NCBI GenBank assembly: GCA_947178575.1
Contig: CAMWYX010000001.1
Coordinates: 62,001-126,000, forward strand
DNA: 64,000 nucleotides
Reading direction: 5' to 3'
From: an uncultured Ruminococcus sp.
Lineage (GTDB): Bacteria; Bacillota; Clostridia; Oscillospirales; Ruminococcaceae
Part shown: one piece after another, positions 45,688-55,073 of the stretch
How the letters are laid out: every line of letters starts with the position of its first letter
Numbering within the stretch: position 1 is the stretch's first letter
The notes under the pieces: model-generated
Seen by the model: the letters and a program-made list of their open reading frames with translations, nothing else
Told to the model about the DNA's origin: nothing
The model's database searches: none
Made by a program: the position numbers and the translations under genes

Positions 45688-46521
45688 TTATTCGCTGTAA
45701 TTTCTGCGCAGGAATGCTATTTCATTTTTATATCCCTGCATATCGTTCGGGGTTTCGAGTATAAACGGAAGATGTTTCAGCGCAGGGTGATTTATTACCC
45801 GTATGAGCGCATCAGCACCGATATAGCCTTCCCCGATTTTTGCGTGTCTGTCCTTGTGTGCTCCGAGCGGATTCAGACTGTCATTGAGATGTACCGCTTT
45901 CAGGCGTTCAAGTCCGATTATACGGTCAAAATCCTCAAGTACGCCGTCAAGATTATCGGCAATATTGTATCCGCCGTCCCAGACATGACACGTATCAAAG
46001 CATACGCCCAGTTTATCTTTGAGTTCGACACGTTCAATAATATCACGCAGTTCCTCGAATGACCGTCCCATTTCCGAGCCTTTTCCTGCCATGGTTTCGA
46101 GGAGCACGGTAGTAGTCTGTTCCGGTTTAAGAACTCCGTTGAGCTGTTCTGAAATAAGTTTTATTCCGGTTTCAACGCCCTGTTTCATATGGTAACCGGG
46201 GTGAAAATTATAATAATTGTGCGGAACAGATTCCATTCGCACGAGGTCATCAGCCATAGAACGCCGTGCGAAACTGATTATATTATGGTCAGCGGCACAC
46301 GGATTCATGGTATACGCTGCGTGAGCAACGAGTTTTCCGAATCTGTTTTCAGCGAGTATGCTTTCAAGTCTTGAAACGTCGGCGGAATCAATAGCTTTTG
46401 CAGAGCCTCCACGTGGGTTGCGTGTAAAGAATGCGAATGTATTCGCACCTATTTCAACAGCCTGTTTTCCCATTGCTTCGTATCCCTTGGAATACGAAAG
46501 ATGACAACCTATATACAGCAT
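45688..46521 (-). CDS. nfo: Endonuclease IV (AP endonuclease)
   Basis: This enzyme cuts DNA at abasic sites in base-excision repair, using three zinc ions. 277 residues of TIM-barrel type: [11 protein letters not shown] at the start (zinc His), [10 protein letters not shown] near 106, [14 protein letters not shown] near 174, [16 protein letters not shown] near 208 and LETPND near 261. The ATG shares a base with the stop of the cyclophilin gene upstream (TAATG). Confidence 0.95.
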   Translation of the reverse strand: MLYIGCHLSYSKGYEAMGKQAVEIGANTFAFFTRNPRGGSAKAIDSADVSRLESILAENRFGKLVAHAAYTMNPCAADHNIISFARRSMADDLVRMESVPHNYYNFHPGYHMKQGVETGIKLISEQLNGVLKPEQTTTVLLETMAGKGSEMGRSFEELRDIIERVELKDKLGVCFDTCHVWDGGYNIADNLDGVLEDFDRIIGLERLKAVHLNDSLNPLGAHKDRHAKIGEGYIGADALIRVINHPALKHLPFILETPNDMQGYKNEIAFLRRNYSE

Positions 46522-46991
46522 TATTCAACAGTCACCTTTTTCATAATCTGGGGATTTACCGGTCTGTCGCCGTAGCTTGTGGGCTGTGCTGCGATTTCGT
46601 CAACAACGTCCATACCCTCGACAACTCTTCCGAATGCAGCATACTGACCGTCAAGATAGAAAGCGTCTTCGTGCATGATAAAGAACTGCGAACCTGCGGA
46701 ATTGTAATCCTGTGCACGAGCCATTGACAGAACGCCTCTTTCATGTCTGATATTATTCTGCACGCCGTTGGCTGAAAATTCGCCCTTGATATGCCAGCCC
46801 GGACCGCCCGTACCTGTACCCTGAGGACAACCGCCCTGAATCATGAATCCTGATATGACACGGTGAAAAATAAGACCGTCATAGAATCCCTCTTTTACGA
46901 GTTTTTCAAAGTTCTCGCATGATATGGGAGCGATTTCGGGATAAAGCTCCAGTTTGATTTTTTTTCCGTTTTCCATTTCGATAACAACCAT
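46521..46991 (-). CDS. Peptidyl-prolyl isomerase, cyclophilin type
   Basis: 156 residues, no signal peptide, so cytoplasmic. It has the cyclophilin core [24 protein letters not shown] near 40-62 with the catalytic Arg, [12 protein letters not shown] near 98 and a [11 protein letters not shown] segment near 113. It speeds proline isomerisation during protein folding. GGAGG ribosome site. Confidence 0.95.
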   Translation of the reverse strand: MVVIEMENGKKIKLELYPEIAPISCENFEKLVKEGFYDGLIFHRVISGFMIQGGCPQGTGTGGPGWHIKGEFSANGVQNNIRHERGVLSMARAQDYNSAGSQFFIMHEDAFYLDGQYAAFGRVVEGMDVVDEIAAQPTSYGDRPVNPQIMKKVTVE

Positions 46992-47006
46992 TTTTTTAAT
47001 CCTCCA

Positions 47007-47600
47007 TTAGTTTATAATTATTGAAAAATCCGGCGGAAGCGTATGCTTTTCCGGCTTTTTTTCGTCATCATCTTCATTGTTTTTTCTGTGATTGAATCCG
47101 CTTATATCCGGAAACGTACTCTGTTCGGAAACCGGTTCTGTTTCCGGTTCGTGTTCCGATGTTGTTTCCTGTTCGGGTTCAGTGGGTTCTTCTGTAATAT
47201 GTCCGAAAATATCTGTAGTATACTCTGTTACTGGTTCTGTTGGTTCTTCTGTGGGAACTTCAACAGGATTTCCGAAAATATCGGTTACCGGTTCGGAAGA
47301 AGGCATTTCCCCGTCAGGAGTTTCTTCCGGATTTTCCGAGTTTTCCGGATTTTCGGAATCTTCGGATTCCGGCGGAGAAGCAGGTCTGCCAAATTCGTCA
47401 TAATATTTTTTAGGCTTTGTGGGTACTGTGTCCTGAAGTCCGAGATAATCCGCTATAAACTGGTCATCGTGTGCAGTACCGGTATTATTTTTATTTTCCG
47501 GTTTTTTCTCCGGAGACTGCATACAGCTTTTTCCTGCCATGACAATAAGCAGAAAGGCAACAATTCCGCACGCCCATGCGATTATACGATTGCGTTCCAA
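47007..47600 (-). CDS. Single-pass membrane protein with Pro/Glu/Thr-rich outer region
   Basis: 197 residues: a membrane helix (about 7-23) and then a disordered, acidic outer part rich in Pro, Glu, Thr and Ser. TDIF(G)-x-(P)-EEPTEP occurs twice (about 107-125 and 128-145), a recent internal duplication. No domain is recognisable. The best start is TTG 47600, preceded by GAGGAA at very short spacing, so the start is uncertain. It lies 43 bases after the CE2 esterase and 15 before the cyclophilin, probably in one transcript. Confidence 0.68.
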   Translation of the reverse strand: MERNRIIAWACGIVAFLLIVMAGKSCMQSPEKKPENKNNTGTAHDDQFIADYLGLQDTVPTKPKKYYDEFGRPASPPESEDSENPENSENPEETPDGEMPSSEPVTDIFGNPVEVPTEEPTEPVTEYTTDIFGHITEEPTEPEQETTSEHEPETEPVSEQSTFPDISGFNHRKNNEDDDEKKPEKHTLPPDFSIIIN

Positions 47601-47643
47601 TTCCTCACCGGCTTTCCGAATTTTTATTGATTACATAGGTTTA

Positions 47644-49356
47644 TCAGCCGAACTTTACCATTTTCAGCTCGTAGAGACTGAGACGAGAGCTGTCTTTTCC
47701 GCCCATTGAGAATACTATTTCCGCATCTCCTGTAAGCGTTGATGTAATATCCTTTTCATAGAGCGATTTTGTTCCTGTTCCCGTGAAAACGTCCTTGAAT
47801 ATTACTTCTCCGGTTTTGCTGTCACGGATTTCAAACGGAATTTCACTGCCCTCTGATGTTTCAATCTGGAATGAAAGGTGATATTTGCCGTCCTTTTTAA
47901 GTCCTATTCCCTTTACAAATGACTGTATGGAACTTATATCTTTTCCGCCCGTAACTGTTGTGATGTGGTATGACCTGTCCCAGTCGGAAAAATAATCCGA
48001 TACCATTGCTCCGTCTTCGGAAACCGTGCTGTATACGGATTCGGAAGCGACATCTATTCCGATTTGGTCGGATTCCATTCCGAGAGCCTGACATATTTTA
48101 TCGGCAAGAACATATGCACTGTTCTGCTGAGTTTTAAGGGACGGGTGCCAGTCCGAACCCAGTCCGTCCGCCTGAGTGTGAGTAGCCGACTGATAGCTCA
48201 TTATTCTGTCATACTTGGAAGATTTTTTGAAATTGTCAACTGCTGTTTCAATATACGGATACATTTCGGTACAGCCCATAGTTCCGACGGTGCATATTAT
48301 GTATGCGTCGGGGTTCATTTCGTGGATATGTTCAAGAAATTCGGTATATTTTTCGGCATATTCCAAGCCTCTTGTTTCGTAGTCCTTTGAAGCGTAAGTA
48401 TTGTCGTTTGTTCCGAGATTTATGACAATTACATCAGGCTGGTACGAATCAAAATTCCACGGAACTTTATAGTTTCCGAGTTTTCCGACATAATCGTAAT
48501 AATCCGGAACAAGGCTTTCTGTTTCTATGTCGCCGTTCTGACTGTAGCCGGAAACTATTCCATGACCGCTATAGCATACCGCACTGTAATCGGCATCAAG
48601 CTGTTGTGCCGTAAGATATGCGTAGGATTTCATGAAATTCTCCGTAGATGTTTTGAAATTCTCGTACTGGTCTTTTCCCTCAACGCCGTATGCACAGGTA
48701 ATCGAATCGCCGATAAATTCAATTTTCAAATCTTTTTTTGCTGTCGGGGAAACCGGTACAGGAGAATCGGAATTTACTTTCAGACTGCTTACTCCTACAG
48801 CTCCGTTATTTGCTTCCGAAAGATGAATAACTTTTACAACTGCCGTCCGAGATGCTGAACCGCTGAAAAGTTCGACGGTTTTTTCCTTTACGTCCAGAAG
48901 TTCGTCAAGTATTATTTCGCCGTCAACAATGACCGCATAGCGTGGACGATATTTTTCATCGCTTTCGGTGAATCCGTCGCCGTTTATAGTGATTTCGGCT
49001 GATTTTCCTGTTACGTTAAATTCGACGGCTGAACCGCTCTGGACAAGCCATGCGATATTATCTTTATCGTAGATATTTCTGCCGATATACCGTATATTTT
49101 TTTCACTTGCCTCGATGGTCTGTTCTGAAAATTCTCCTGTTCCGGCGAAAGTTCTGCGCATTGCAACGAGGTCGAACACATCAACAGTTCCGTCCTCATC
49201 AACGTCGTGTTCGGAAGTTATTTCCGATTCGCCGAGAAGTGCACTGCTGAGACTTTTCAGGTTGTCTGCGGAATATTTTTTAACCGCAAAGGCTGACAGT
49301 CCCGTAACGGTAGCTGCCGAAACCACCGCTATTGCCGAAGTAATGATTTTTTTCAT
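47644..49356 (-). CDS. Secreted CE2-type carbohydrate esterase with N-terminal half-dockerin
   Basis: 570 residues: signal peptide (1 to about 24), then a dockerin-like segment with only one calcium loop (DVDEDGTVDVFD, 51-62). A CE2-type jelly-roll domain (about 85-195), an SGNH hydrolase domain (about 208-428) and a C-terminal carbohydrate-binding-like beta-sandwich (about 450-570) follow. The catalytic Ser is Ser218 in GDSIT, with the oxyanion GTND at 315-318 and His404 in DWHP. CE2 enzymes remove acetyl groups from xylan or mannan and often use a Ser-His dyad. This fits the GH26 mannanase elsewhere in the window. GGAGAGGAA ribosome site. Confidence 0.86.
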   Translation of the reverse strand: MKKIITSAIAVVSAATVTGLSAFAVKKYSADNLKSLSSALLGESEITSEHDVDEDGTVDVFDLVAMRRTFAGTGEFSEQTIEASEKNIRYIGRNIYDKDNIAWLVQSGSAVEFNVTGKSAEITINGDGFTESDEKYRPRYAVIVDGEIILDELLDVKEKTVELFSGSASRTAVVKVIHLSEANNGAVGVSSLKVNSDSPVPVSPTAKKDLKIEFIGDSITCAYGVEGKDQYENFKTSTENFMKSYAYLTAQQLDADYSAVCYSGHGIVSGYSQNGDIETESLVPDYYDYVGKLGNYKVPWNFDSYQPDVIVINLGTNDNTYASKDYETRGLEYAEKYTEFLEHIHEMNPDAYIICTVGTMGCTEMYPYIETAVDNFKKSSKYDRIMSYQSATHTQADGLGSDWHPSLKTQQNSAYVLADKICQALGMESDQIGIDVASESVYSTVSEDGAMVSDYFSDWDRSYHITTVTGGKDISSIQSFVKGIGLKKDGKYHLSFQIETSEGSEIPFEIRDSKTGEVIFKDVFTGTGTKSLYEKDITSTLTGDAEIVFSMGGKDSSRLSLYELKMVKFG

Positions 49357-49420
49357 AGTATTCCTCTCCTTAATATATTGATTTAACTATAAAATACTTC
49401 TCAAATTACATTCCTGTATT

Positions 49421-49449
49421 ATTATACTACATATTTTCCCTGATTTCAA
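49421..49449 (-). promoter_or_regulatory. Promoter for the CE2 esterase operon
   Basis: On the minus strand, TTGAAA (49444-49449), 17 bases, TATAAT (49421-49426). It diverges from the MscS promoter. Confidence 0.72.
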
Positions 49450-49499
49450 TAGGGTTTTGCGAATTTATCAGAATTTATTATTAAAAATCGGTTTAACGA

Positions 49500-49528
49500 T
49501 TGACGGAAATAAGATTTTCTGTTATAAT
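49500..49528 (+). promoter_or_regulatory. Promoter for the MscS operon
   Basis: TTGACG (49500-49505), 17 bases, TATAAT (49523-49528), with a TGT extended -10. Confidence 0.83.
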
Positions 49529-49563
49529 ATAATAATGGAATTTTATTTCTGGAGATGATTTTT

Positions 49564-50448
49564 TTGGAAAATGAAGCTGTATCTGAAATTACTACTGCTC
49601 CGCCGGTTGTGGAGGTTTTACAGGAACAGGTTGATAAAGCGTCCGGATTTTTTACCGGAGTTGCCGAATATTTCAAAGGTCTGCTTCCTCTTCTGATAAT
49701 AGCGGTTATTGTTCTTATTGTCGGGATAATGCTTTCGAGATTAATCGCCGGTCTTATATCAAAAGCTATGAAGAGTTCAAACGTTGACGATGCGGCAAGG
49801 AATTTTCTTATATCGGTAATAAAAGTCACTTTGTATGCCATGGTTATTGTCATGGCGTTGTCAGTGATGAATGTTCCGATGTCATCGGTTATCACCATTT
49901 TAGGAGCTGTCGGGCTTGCTGTATCTCTTGCATTGCAGAACTGTCTGACTAATCTGTGCGGAGGTTTTATACTTCTTTTTTCAAAGCCGTTCAGTGCCGG
50001 CGATACTGTGGAGCTCGACGGTACAACGGGAACTGTCGTTTCTATCGGAATACTTTATACAAAAATGAATACGTTTGACGGAAAAACGGTTCTTATTCCG
50101 AACGGTAATGTTACCGCCGCAAAACTCATAAACTATACTGAAACACCGTCACGTAGAGTTGAATTATCATATGATATAAGTTATGATGCGGATTATAATA
50201 TTGCACGTTCACTTATTCTTACAGCCGTTTCCGAAGAAAGTATGATTCTTGATAATCCCGCACCTGTTGTGCGTATGGGAAAGCATGGTGAAAGTTCGAT
50301 TTCAATTGACGTGCTTGTGTGGACGGAAAATGCAAATTACCATGAAGTCCGCTATACACTGAACGAAACCGTAAAAAGAATGTTTGACCGGAATAATATA
50401 GAAATTCCGTATAATCAGCTCGACATACATATAAAAAATAACAATTAA
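49564..50448 (+). CDS. Small-conductance mechanosensitive channel (MscS family)
   Basis: 294 residues with three membrane helices (about 35-60, 80-105, 110-135). The pore helix has the family sequence GAVGLAVSLALQNCLTNLCGGF, followed by the cytoplasmic beta domain (SAGDTVELDGTTGTV near 147, LIPNGNV near 179). It releases solutes when membrane tension rises. GGAG at 49551-49554 is spaced for the TTG at 49564; the ATG at 49555 immediately follows that site. Confidence 0.92.
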   Translation: MENEAVSEITTAPPVVEVLQEQVDKASGFFTGVAEYFKGLLPLLIIAVIVLIVGIMLSRLIAGLISKAMKSSNVDDAARNFLISVIKVTLYAMVIVMALSVMNVPMSSVITILGAVGLAVSLALQNCLTNLCGGFILLFSKPFSAGDTVELDGTTGTVVSIGILYTKMNTFDGKTVLIPNGNVTAAKLINYTETPSRRVELSYDISYDADYNIARSLILTAVSEESMILDNPAPVVRMGKHGESSISIDVLVWTENANYHEVRYTLNETVKRMFDRNNIEIPYNQLDIHIKNNN

Positions 50449-50486
50449 TAACCTATTTTTCATTGACAGGAGATGTACGTACAGAT

Positions 50487-51338
50487 ATGGCAGAGAAATC
50501 ACGGAAAAAAACCAGTAAACATATTTTCGGAAAATTTATTTTATTCCTGATATTTGTATTTGCGGTGTGGTGGTTCAATAATTACACGCTCAAAACGGTC
50601 GAAACATCAACAGTTACACCGAAAGTTTCAAAGCCGGTGTGTCTTGCGGTTATCAGTGACCTTCATGCGCATAAATACAGCATTTCAAACAGTGCCGTAA
50701 TGAAGAGAATAGAGAAAATTTCTCCTGATGCGGTTATTGTTCTGGGTGATATGTACAGCCGTAAAAGTCCGCAGAGTGAAATAAATATCGCCGTTGAACT
50801 TATGGCGGATATTGCCGGAAAATATGAAACGTATTTCGTTTCCGGAGACCATGATACATCGGAAGACTATTTTACGTCGCTCAGAAACAGCGGGGTTCAT
50901 GTCATGAATTATAAAGAAGAATATACAGAAATAAACGGAAATACAATACAAATTATGGGAATCGACAATGTTTATTACACCGATACATTCAACCTTGACA
51001 ACGAATTTAAAGTTAATCAGGACTGTTTAAGTATTCTGCTTGCACATATACCGAACTATCAGAAATTTGCAGATTTCGGAGCTGACCTTACATTGTGTGC
51101 CGATACTCACGGCGGAATGGTTCGTCTGCCGTTTATAGGGGCTCTTTTCGATGCCTTAAATGGAAAATTCTTTCCTACATTAAGGAAAAATTATGTTGTT
51201 TACGATAAGGGCTGGTTTGAATATAACGGCGGTGCTATGTTCATAACTTCGGGAATCGGTGATTCTCCGGTTCCTTTGCGTTTCTGCAACCGTCCGGAAG
51301 TTGTCAGAATAGATATTCTTCCGGCAGGAGGCGATTAA
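50487..51338 (+). CDS. Membrane-anchored metallophosphoesterase
   Basis: 283 residues. One N-terminal membrane helix (about 12-32), then a calcineurin-like phosphoesterase domain with ISDLHAHKY near 57, GDMYS near 88, GDHD near 119 (usual GNHE/D) and AHIPN / ADTHGG near 188-215. Relatives include YkuE/YaeI-like enzymes that act on lipid-linked phosphates; the substrate is not known. The AGGAG site lies 14 bases before the ATG at 50487, longer than usual. The stop abuts the next start with no gap. Confidence 0.88.
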   Translation: MAEKSRKKTSKHIFGKFILFLIFVFAVWWFNNYTLKTVETSTVTPKVSKPVCLAVISDLHAHKYSISNSAVMKRIEKISPDAVIVLGDMYSRKSPQSEINIAVELMADIAGKYETYFVSGDHDTSEDYFTSLRNSGVHVMNYKEEYTEINGNTIQIMGIDNVYYTDTFNLDNEFKVNQDCLSILLAHIPNYQKFADFGADLTLCADTHGGMVRLPFIGALFDALNGKFFPTLRKNYVVYDKGWFEYNGGAMFITSGIGDSPVPLRFCNRPEVVRIDILPAGGD

Positions 51339-52580
51339 ATGATTACAGATATTGCGGTTATCGGCGGAGGAGCTTCCGGTCTTACGGCAGCGATTTCGGC
51401 AAAGGAAACGTGCGGTAATGCCAGTGTTACTGTTATCGAACGTCTTCCCCGTGTGGGAAAAAAGATTATTGCTTCCGGAAACGGAAAATGTAATCTCAGC
51501 AATCTTGTTATTAAAAAGGAAAATTATCACGGCACTGTAAATGCAGTCGATATTATACGCCGTATGCCGGATTATAAACAATTTTTTACAGATTATCTCG
51601 GTGTTCTTTGCGTAAACGGAAGCGAGGGACGTGAGGGAGGAATCTATCCTCGGAGCAACAGTTCGGCAACTGTTCTTAATGCTCTCCGACTCCGGCTTGA
51701 TATGCTTGGTGTCAGTATAATATGCGACTGTGGAATTATTGATATTAAGCCGGAAAAAAACAGATTCCGGCTTATACATAAAAACGAAGAAATCATATGC
51801 AGACGGCTTATAGTTGCGACTGGTGGATATGCTTCTCCGTCATTCGGTACAGACGGTTCTGTTATGCGTATTCTCCGTGACATAGGCTACAGAACGGAAA
51901 AAATCTGTCCTGCGGTCGCTCCGCTCAGGGTAAATCCCGAATCTCTCAAGGGTCTTAAGGGAGTGCGTGTAAAAGGGTGCGTATCCGCTGTTTCCGGAGG
52001 AAAAATACTCCGGACGGAATATGGAGAAATGCAGTTCAATGAAAATAATATTTCAGGGATATGCGTGTTCAATCTTGCGTATCTTTTCGGTAAATACGAG
52101 GGAAGATTAAGACTTCGTGCCGATTTTCTTCCGGATATTGACATTTCAGAGCTTTCGGATTATCTTTTCAGAATCAGAAAACAACACGGAAATATGCCTC
52201 TTGAAGAACTTCTGACCGGAATTTTCGTGAAAAATCTTGCTGTATATATCACCAGAAAATCAGTGCAGAGACCTCTTGACAATAAAATTTCATCGCTGAA
52301 AAATTCTGAAATATTATGTGTTGTCAATAATATCAAATCGCTTGAATTTGAAGTGTCCGGCTGTGCTTCGTGGCAAAATGCACAGACCACAATGGGCGGG
52401 ATTCACAGTTCATGCGTTGACGAAAATCTGCAGTCAAGGATTCACAAGGGAATGTATTTCTGCGGTGAAATTCTTGATACCGCCGGAGACTGCGGAGGAT
52501 ATAATCTGCAATGGGCATGGTCATCAGGTATGCTCGCCGGCGGAAGCTGCGGAAAATCTCTCAGAGGTGTTAAAAAATGA
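51339..52580 (+). CDS. HI0933/BaiN-like flavoprotein
   Basis: 413 residues. The FAD motif is GGGASG near 8-13, and the family signature GKKIIASGNGKCNLSN is near 45-60; YFCGEILDTAGDCGGYNLQWAWSSG near 375-400 closes the FAD site. Members of this widespread HI0933-like family are poorly characterised reductases; BaiN was reported to act in bile-acid dehydroxylation, but most copies are not linked to it. It overlaps the next gene by 4 bases. Confidence 0.9.
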   Translation: MITDIAVIGGGASGLTAAISAKETCGNASVTVIERLPRVGKKIIASGNGKCNLSNLVIKKENYHGTVNAVDIIRRMPDYKQFFTDYLGVLCVNGSEGREGGIYPRSNSSATVLNALRLRLDMLGVSIICDCGIIDIKPEKNRFRLIHKNEEIICRRLIVATGGYASPSFGTDGSVMRILRDIGYRTEKICPAVAPLRVNPESLKGLKGVRVKGCVSAVSGGKILRTEYGEMQFNENNISGICVFNLAYLFGKYEGRLRLRADFLPDIDISELSDYLFRIRKQHGNMPLEELLTGIFVKNLAVYITRKSVQRPLDNKISSLKNSEILCVVNNIKSLEFEVSGCASWQNAQTTMGGIHSSCVDENLQSRIHKGMYFCGEILDTAGDCGGYNLQWAWSSGMLAGGSCGKSLRGVKK

Positions 52581-54166
52581 TAAGAGTCAGTAATATAAGA
52601 ATTCCGCTTGATTTCGATTTTGCGGATATTCTGCCGTTTTGTGCCCGAAAGCTTGATATTCCCGAAAGCCGTATAAAATCGCTGAAACTTTCAAAAAAAT
52701 CGGTTGACGCACGCAGAAAAAATGATATATATTTTATTATTTCCGTGGATATTTCCGCAGAGGGCGAAGATAATCTGCTGAAAAAATTAAAGAATGCCGT
52801 TCGTATTGAGGAGCATGAATATAAAATTCCCGTTGTTTCAGCTGGAAACCGTCCCGTTGTTGTAGGGTTCGGACCTGCCGGAATGTTTGCCTCTCTTGTT
52901 CTGGCGTATGCCGGTGCAAGACCGATAGTTCTTGAACGTGGTCAGGACGTTGACAGGCGGATAAAGTCGGTTGAGGAGTTCCGGAAATTCAGAAAACTTG
53001 ACCCCGAAAGCAATGTGCAGTTCGGCGAGGGCGGAGCAGGTACATTTTCCGACGGTAAGCTCACCACCGGAATCAAGGATTTCCGTATTCCGCAGATACT
53101 TCAATGGCTTGTGGAATTTGGTGCACCGGAGGAAATATTATATCTTGCAAAACCGCATATCGGAACGGACAGGCTTCGGAATGTAGTGAAAAATCTGCGG
53201 AAACAGATAGAAGAACTCGGCGGAGAAATCCGGTTCGGTGCAAGGCTCAGCGGATATGAAACGGAAAACGGCTGTATTTCGCAGGTATTATATACCGACC
53301 GTGACGGAGTTCACAATATATCAACAGATAACGTAATTCTGGCAACAGGTCACAGCGCACGTGATGTCTTTGAACTTCTTTATGAAAAGAATGTCGTATT
53401 ATCTCAGAAAAGCTTTGCCGTCGGGGTTCGCATTGAACATCTCCGCCGTGATATAGACCGTGCTATGTATGGCAGATTTGCCGGTCATCGGGCTTTAAAG
53501 TCGGCGGATTATAAGCTTGCGGTGCATCTTCCGAACGGACGGGCTTTGTATACGTTCTGTATGTGTCCGGGCGGAGAAGTTGTTCCGGCTTCCTCCGAAA
53601 CAGGCAGGCTTGCAGTCAACGGAATGAGTTGCTTCGCCCGTGACGGTGAAAATTCCAACAGTGCACTTCTCGTGAATGTAAATCCCGATGACTACGGAAG
53701 CAGTCACCCTCTTGCCGGTATGTATTTTCAGCGGAATATCGAGGAAAAAGCATTTATCGCCGGCGGTTCGGATTATTCTGCTCCGGCGGTCACAGCCGGT
53801 GATTTTCTTGATAAAAGATATTCCGGAAAATTCGGAAAAGTCAGACCGTCCTATGCTCCGGCGGTGAAATATGTTTCGCCGGACGAATATCTTCCGGATT
53901 TTGTGTGCGAATCCCTGCGTCTCGGTATAACGGAAATGGGACGGAAAATAAAGGGATTCGATGATAAAGATGCCGTTCTTACAGGCGTAGAGAGCCGGAG
54001 CAGTTCGCCGGTACGTATTGAACGGGGTGAAAATCTTCAGTCTGTTTCGGTGGGCGGTTTGTTCCCGTGCGGAGAGGGTGCAGGTTATGCCGGCGGTATT
54101 GTTTCGGCAGCTGTTGATGGCATGAAATGTGCAGAATCAGTAATAAAACGGTTGGGGGAATTTTAA
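52577..54166 (+). CDS. FAD-dependent oxidoreductase with N-terminal alpha/beta domain
   Basis: 529 residues of the conserved but uncharacterised 'FAD-dependent protein' family found widely in Firmicutes. A ferredoxin-like N-terminal domain (about 1-75) precedes the Rossmann motif GFGPAGMFAS near 97. NVQFGEGGAGTFSDGKLTTG near 145 and LFPCGEGAGYAGGIVSAAVDG near 495 are typical. It starts on the stop of the HI0933-like gene (ATGA), and rsmA follows after 1 base. Confidence 0.9.
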   Translation: MIRVSNIRIPLDFDFADILPFCARKLDIPESRIKSLKLSKKSVDARRKNDIYFIISVDISAEGEDNLLKKLKNAVRIEEHEYKIPVVSAGNRPVVVGFGPAGMFASLVLAYAGARPIVLERGQDVDRRIKSVEEFRKFRKLDPESNVQFGEGGAGTFSDGKLTTGIKDFRIPQILQWLVEFGAPEEILYLAKPHIGTDRLRNVVKNLRKQIEELGGEIRFGARLSGYETENGCISQVLYTDRDGVHNISTDNVILATGHSARDVFELLYEKNVVLSQKSFAVGVRIEHLRRDIDRAMYGRFAGHRALKSADYKLAVHLPNGRALYTFCMCPGGEVVPASSETGRLAVNGMSCFARDGENSNSALLVNVNPDDYGSSHPLAGMYFQRNIEEKAFIAGGSDYSAPAVTAGDFLDKRYSGKFGKVRPSYAPAVKYVSPDEYLPDFVCESLRLGITEMGRKIKGFDDKDAVLTGVESRSSSPVRIERGENLQSVSVGGLFPCGEGAGYAGGIVSAAVDGMKCAESVIKRLGEF

Positions 54167-54167
54167 T

Positions 54168-55034
54168 ATGGATTTGACCAATATAGGCACGGTAAAGGAA
54201 ATTTTAAGCCGTCACGGATTCAGTTTTTCAAAGGGACTGGGACAGAATTTTATAGTAAATCCGTCTGTATGCCCGAAAATAGCCGAAATGGGCAACGCCA
54301 AATCCGGCTATGGAATTATCGAAATCGGAACAGGTATAGGCGTACTTACAAAAGAACTCGCAATGCGTGCGGATAAAGTTTCTGCGGTTGAAATCGACAG
54401 CAGATTAATGCCCGTTCTTGCCGAGACTCTCGGCGGATTTGATAACGTTAAAATATATAATGAGGATGTCATGAAAGCCGACCTCAACAGAATTATCGCC
54501 GATGATTTTGCCGGTCTGCGTGTGGCTGTATGTGCAAATCTTCCGTATTACATTACGTCACCAGTGATTATGATGCTTCTGGAATGTAAAATTCCGGTTG
54601 ATTCGATAACGGTTATGGTTCAGAAAGAAGCGGCTCAGAGACTTTGTGCGGAGGTCGGAAGCCGTGAATCCGGTGCGATTACGGTCGGCGTGAATTATTA
54701 CGGAAGCGTAAAACAGCTTTTTTCTGTTTCACGTGGAAGTTTTATGCCTCAGCCCAATGTGGATTCCGCAGTAATCCGGATTGATGTCGGAAGAGAAAGC
54801 AGACTTTCGCCCGATGAAGAAAAATTCTTTTTCAGAATGGTAAAGTCAGGATTCTCACAGCGCAGAAAAACCCTTGCAAATGCGCTTTCATCACTTATGA
54901 ATATCAGCAAAAACGATGTATATTCCGCACTGGCGGAATCCGGAGCTTCGGAAAATACACGCATAGAGGCTCTGGATATGGAACAGCTTGTCAGCGTTTC
55001 GCAGTATCTTTTCAGGAAATACAAATCAGAATGA
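54168..55034 (+). CDS. rsmA: 16S rRNA dimethyladenosine transferase
   Basis: RsmA (KsgA) dimethylates two adjacent adenosines near the 3' end of 16S rRNA, a late step of small-subunit assembly. 288 residues: KGLGQNFIVNP near 23, SAM-binding IIEIGTGIGVLTKEL near 44, catalytic NLPYYITSPV near 125 and the C-terminal helical domain with SGFSQRRKTL near 223. Length is normal. Confidence 0.96.
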   Translation: MDLTNIGTVKEILSRHGFSFSKGLGQNFIVNPSVCPKIAEMGNAKSGYGIIEIGTGIGVLTKELAMRADKVSAVEIDSRLMPVLAETLGGFDNVKIYNEDVMKADLNRIIADDFAGLRVAVCANLPYYITSPVIMMLLECKIPVDSITVMVQKEAAQRLCAEVGSRESGAITVGVNYYGSVKQLFSVSRGSFMPQPNVDSAVIRIDVGRESRLSPDEEKFFFRMVKSGFSQRRKTLANALSSLMNISKNDVYSALAESGASENTRIEALDMEQLVSVSQYLFRKYKSE

Positions 55035-55073
55035 AAAAAAGTCCGGAAAAATAATTATCAGAGGTGTGCTTTA

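Noticed and set aside
47043-47630. 195-codon Phe/Cys-rich plus-strand frame opposite the Pro/Glu/Thr-rich gene.
   Set aside because: Composition reflects the complement of GAA/CCG-type codons; no ribosome site, no plausible protein.
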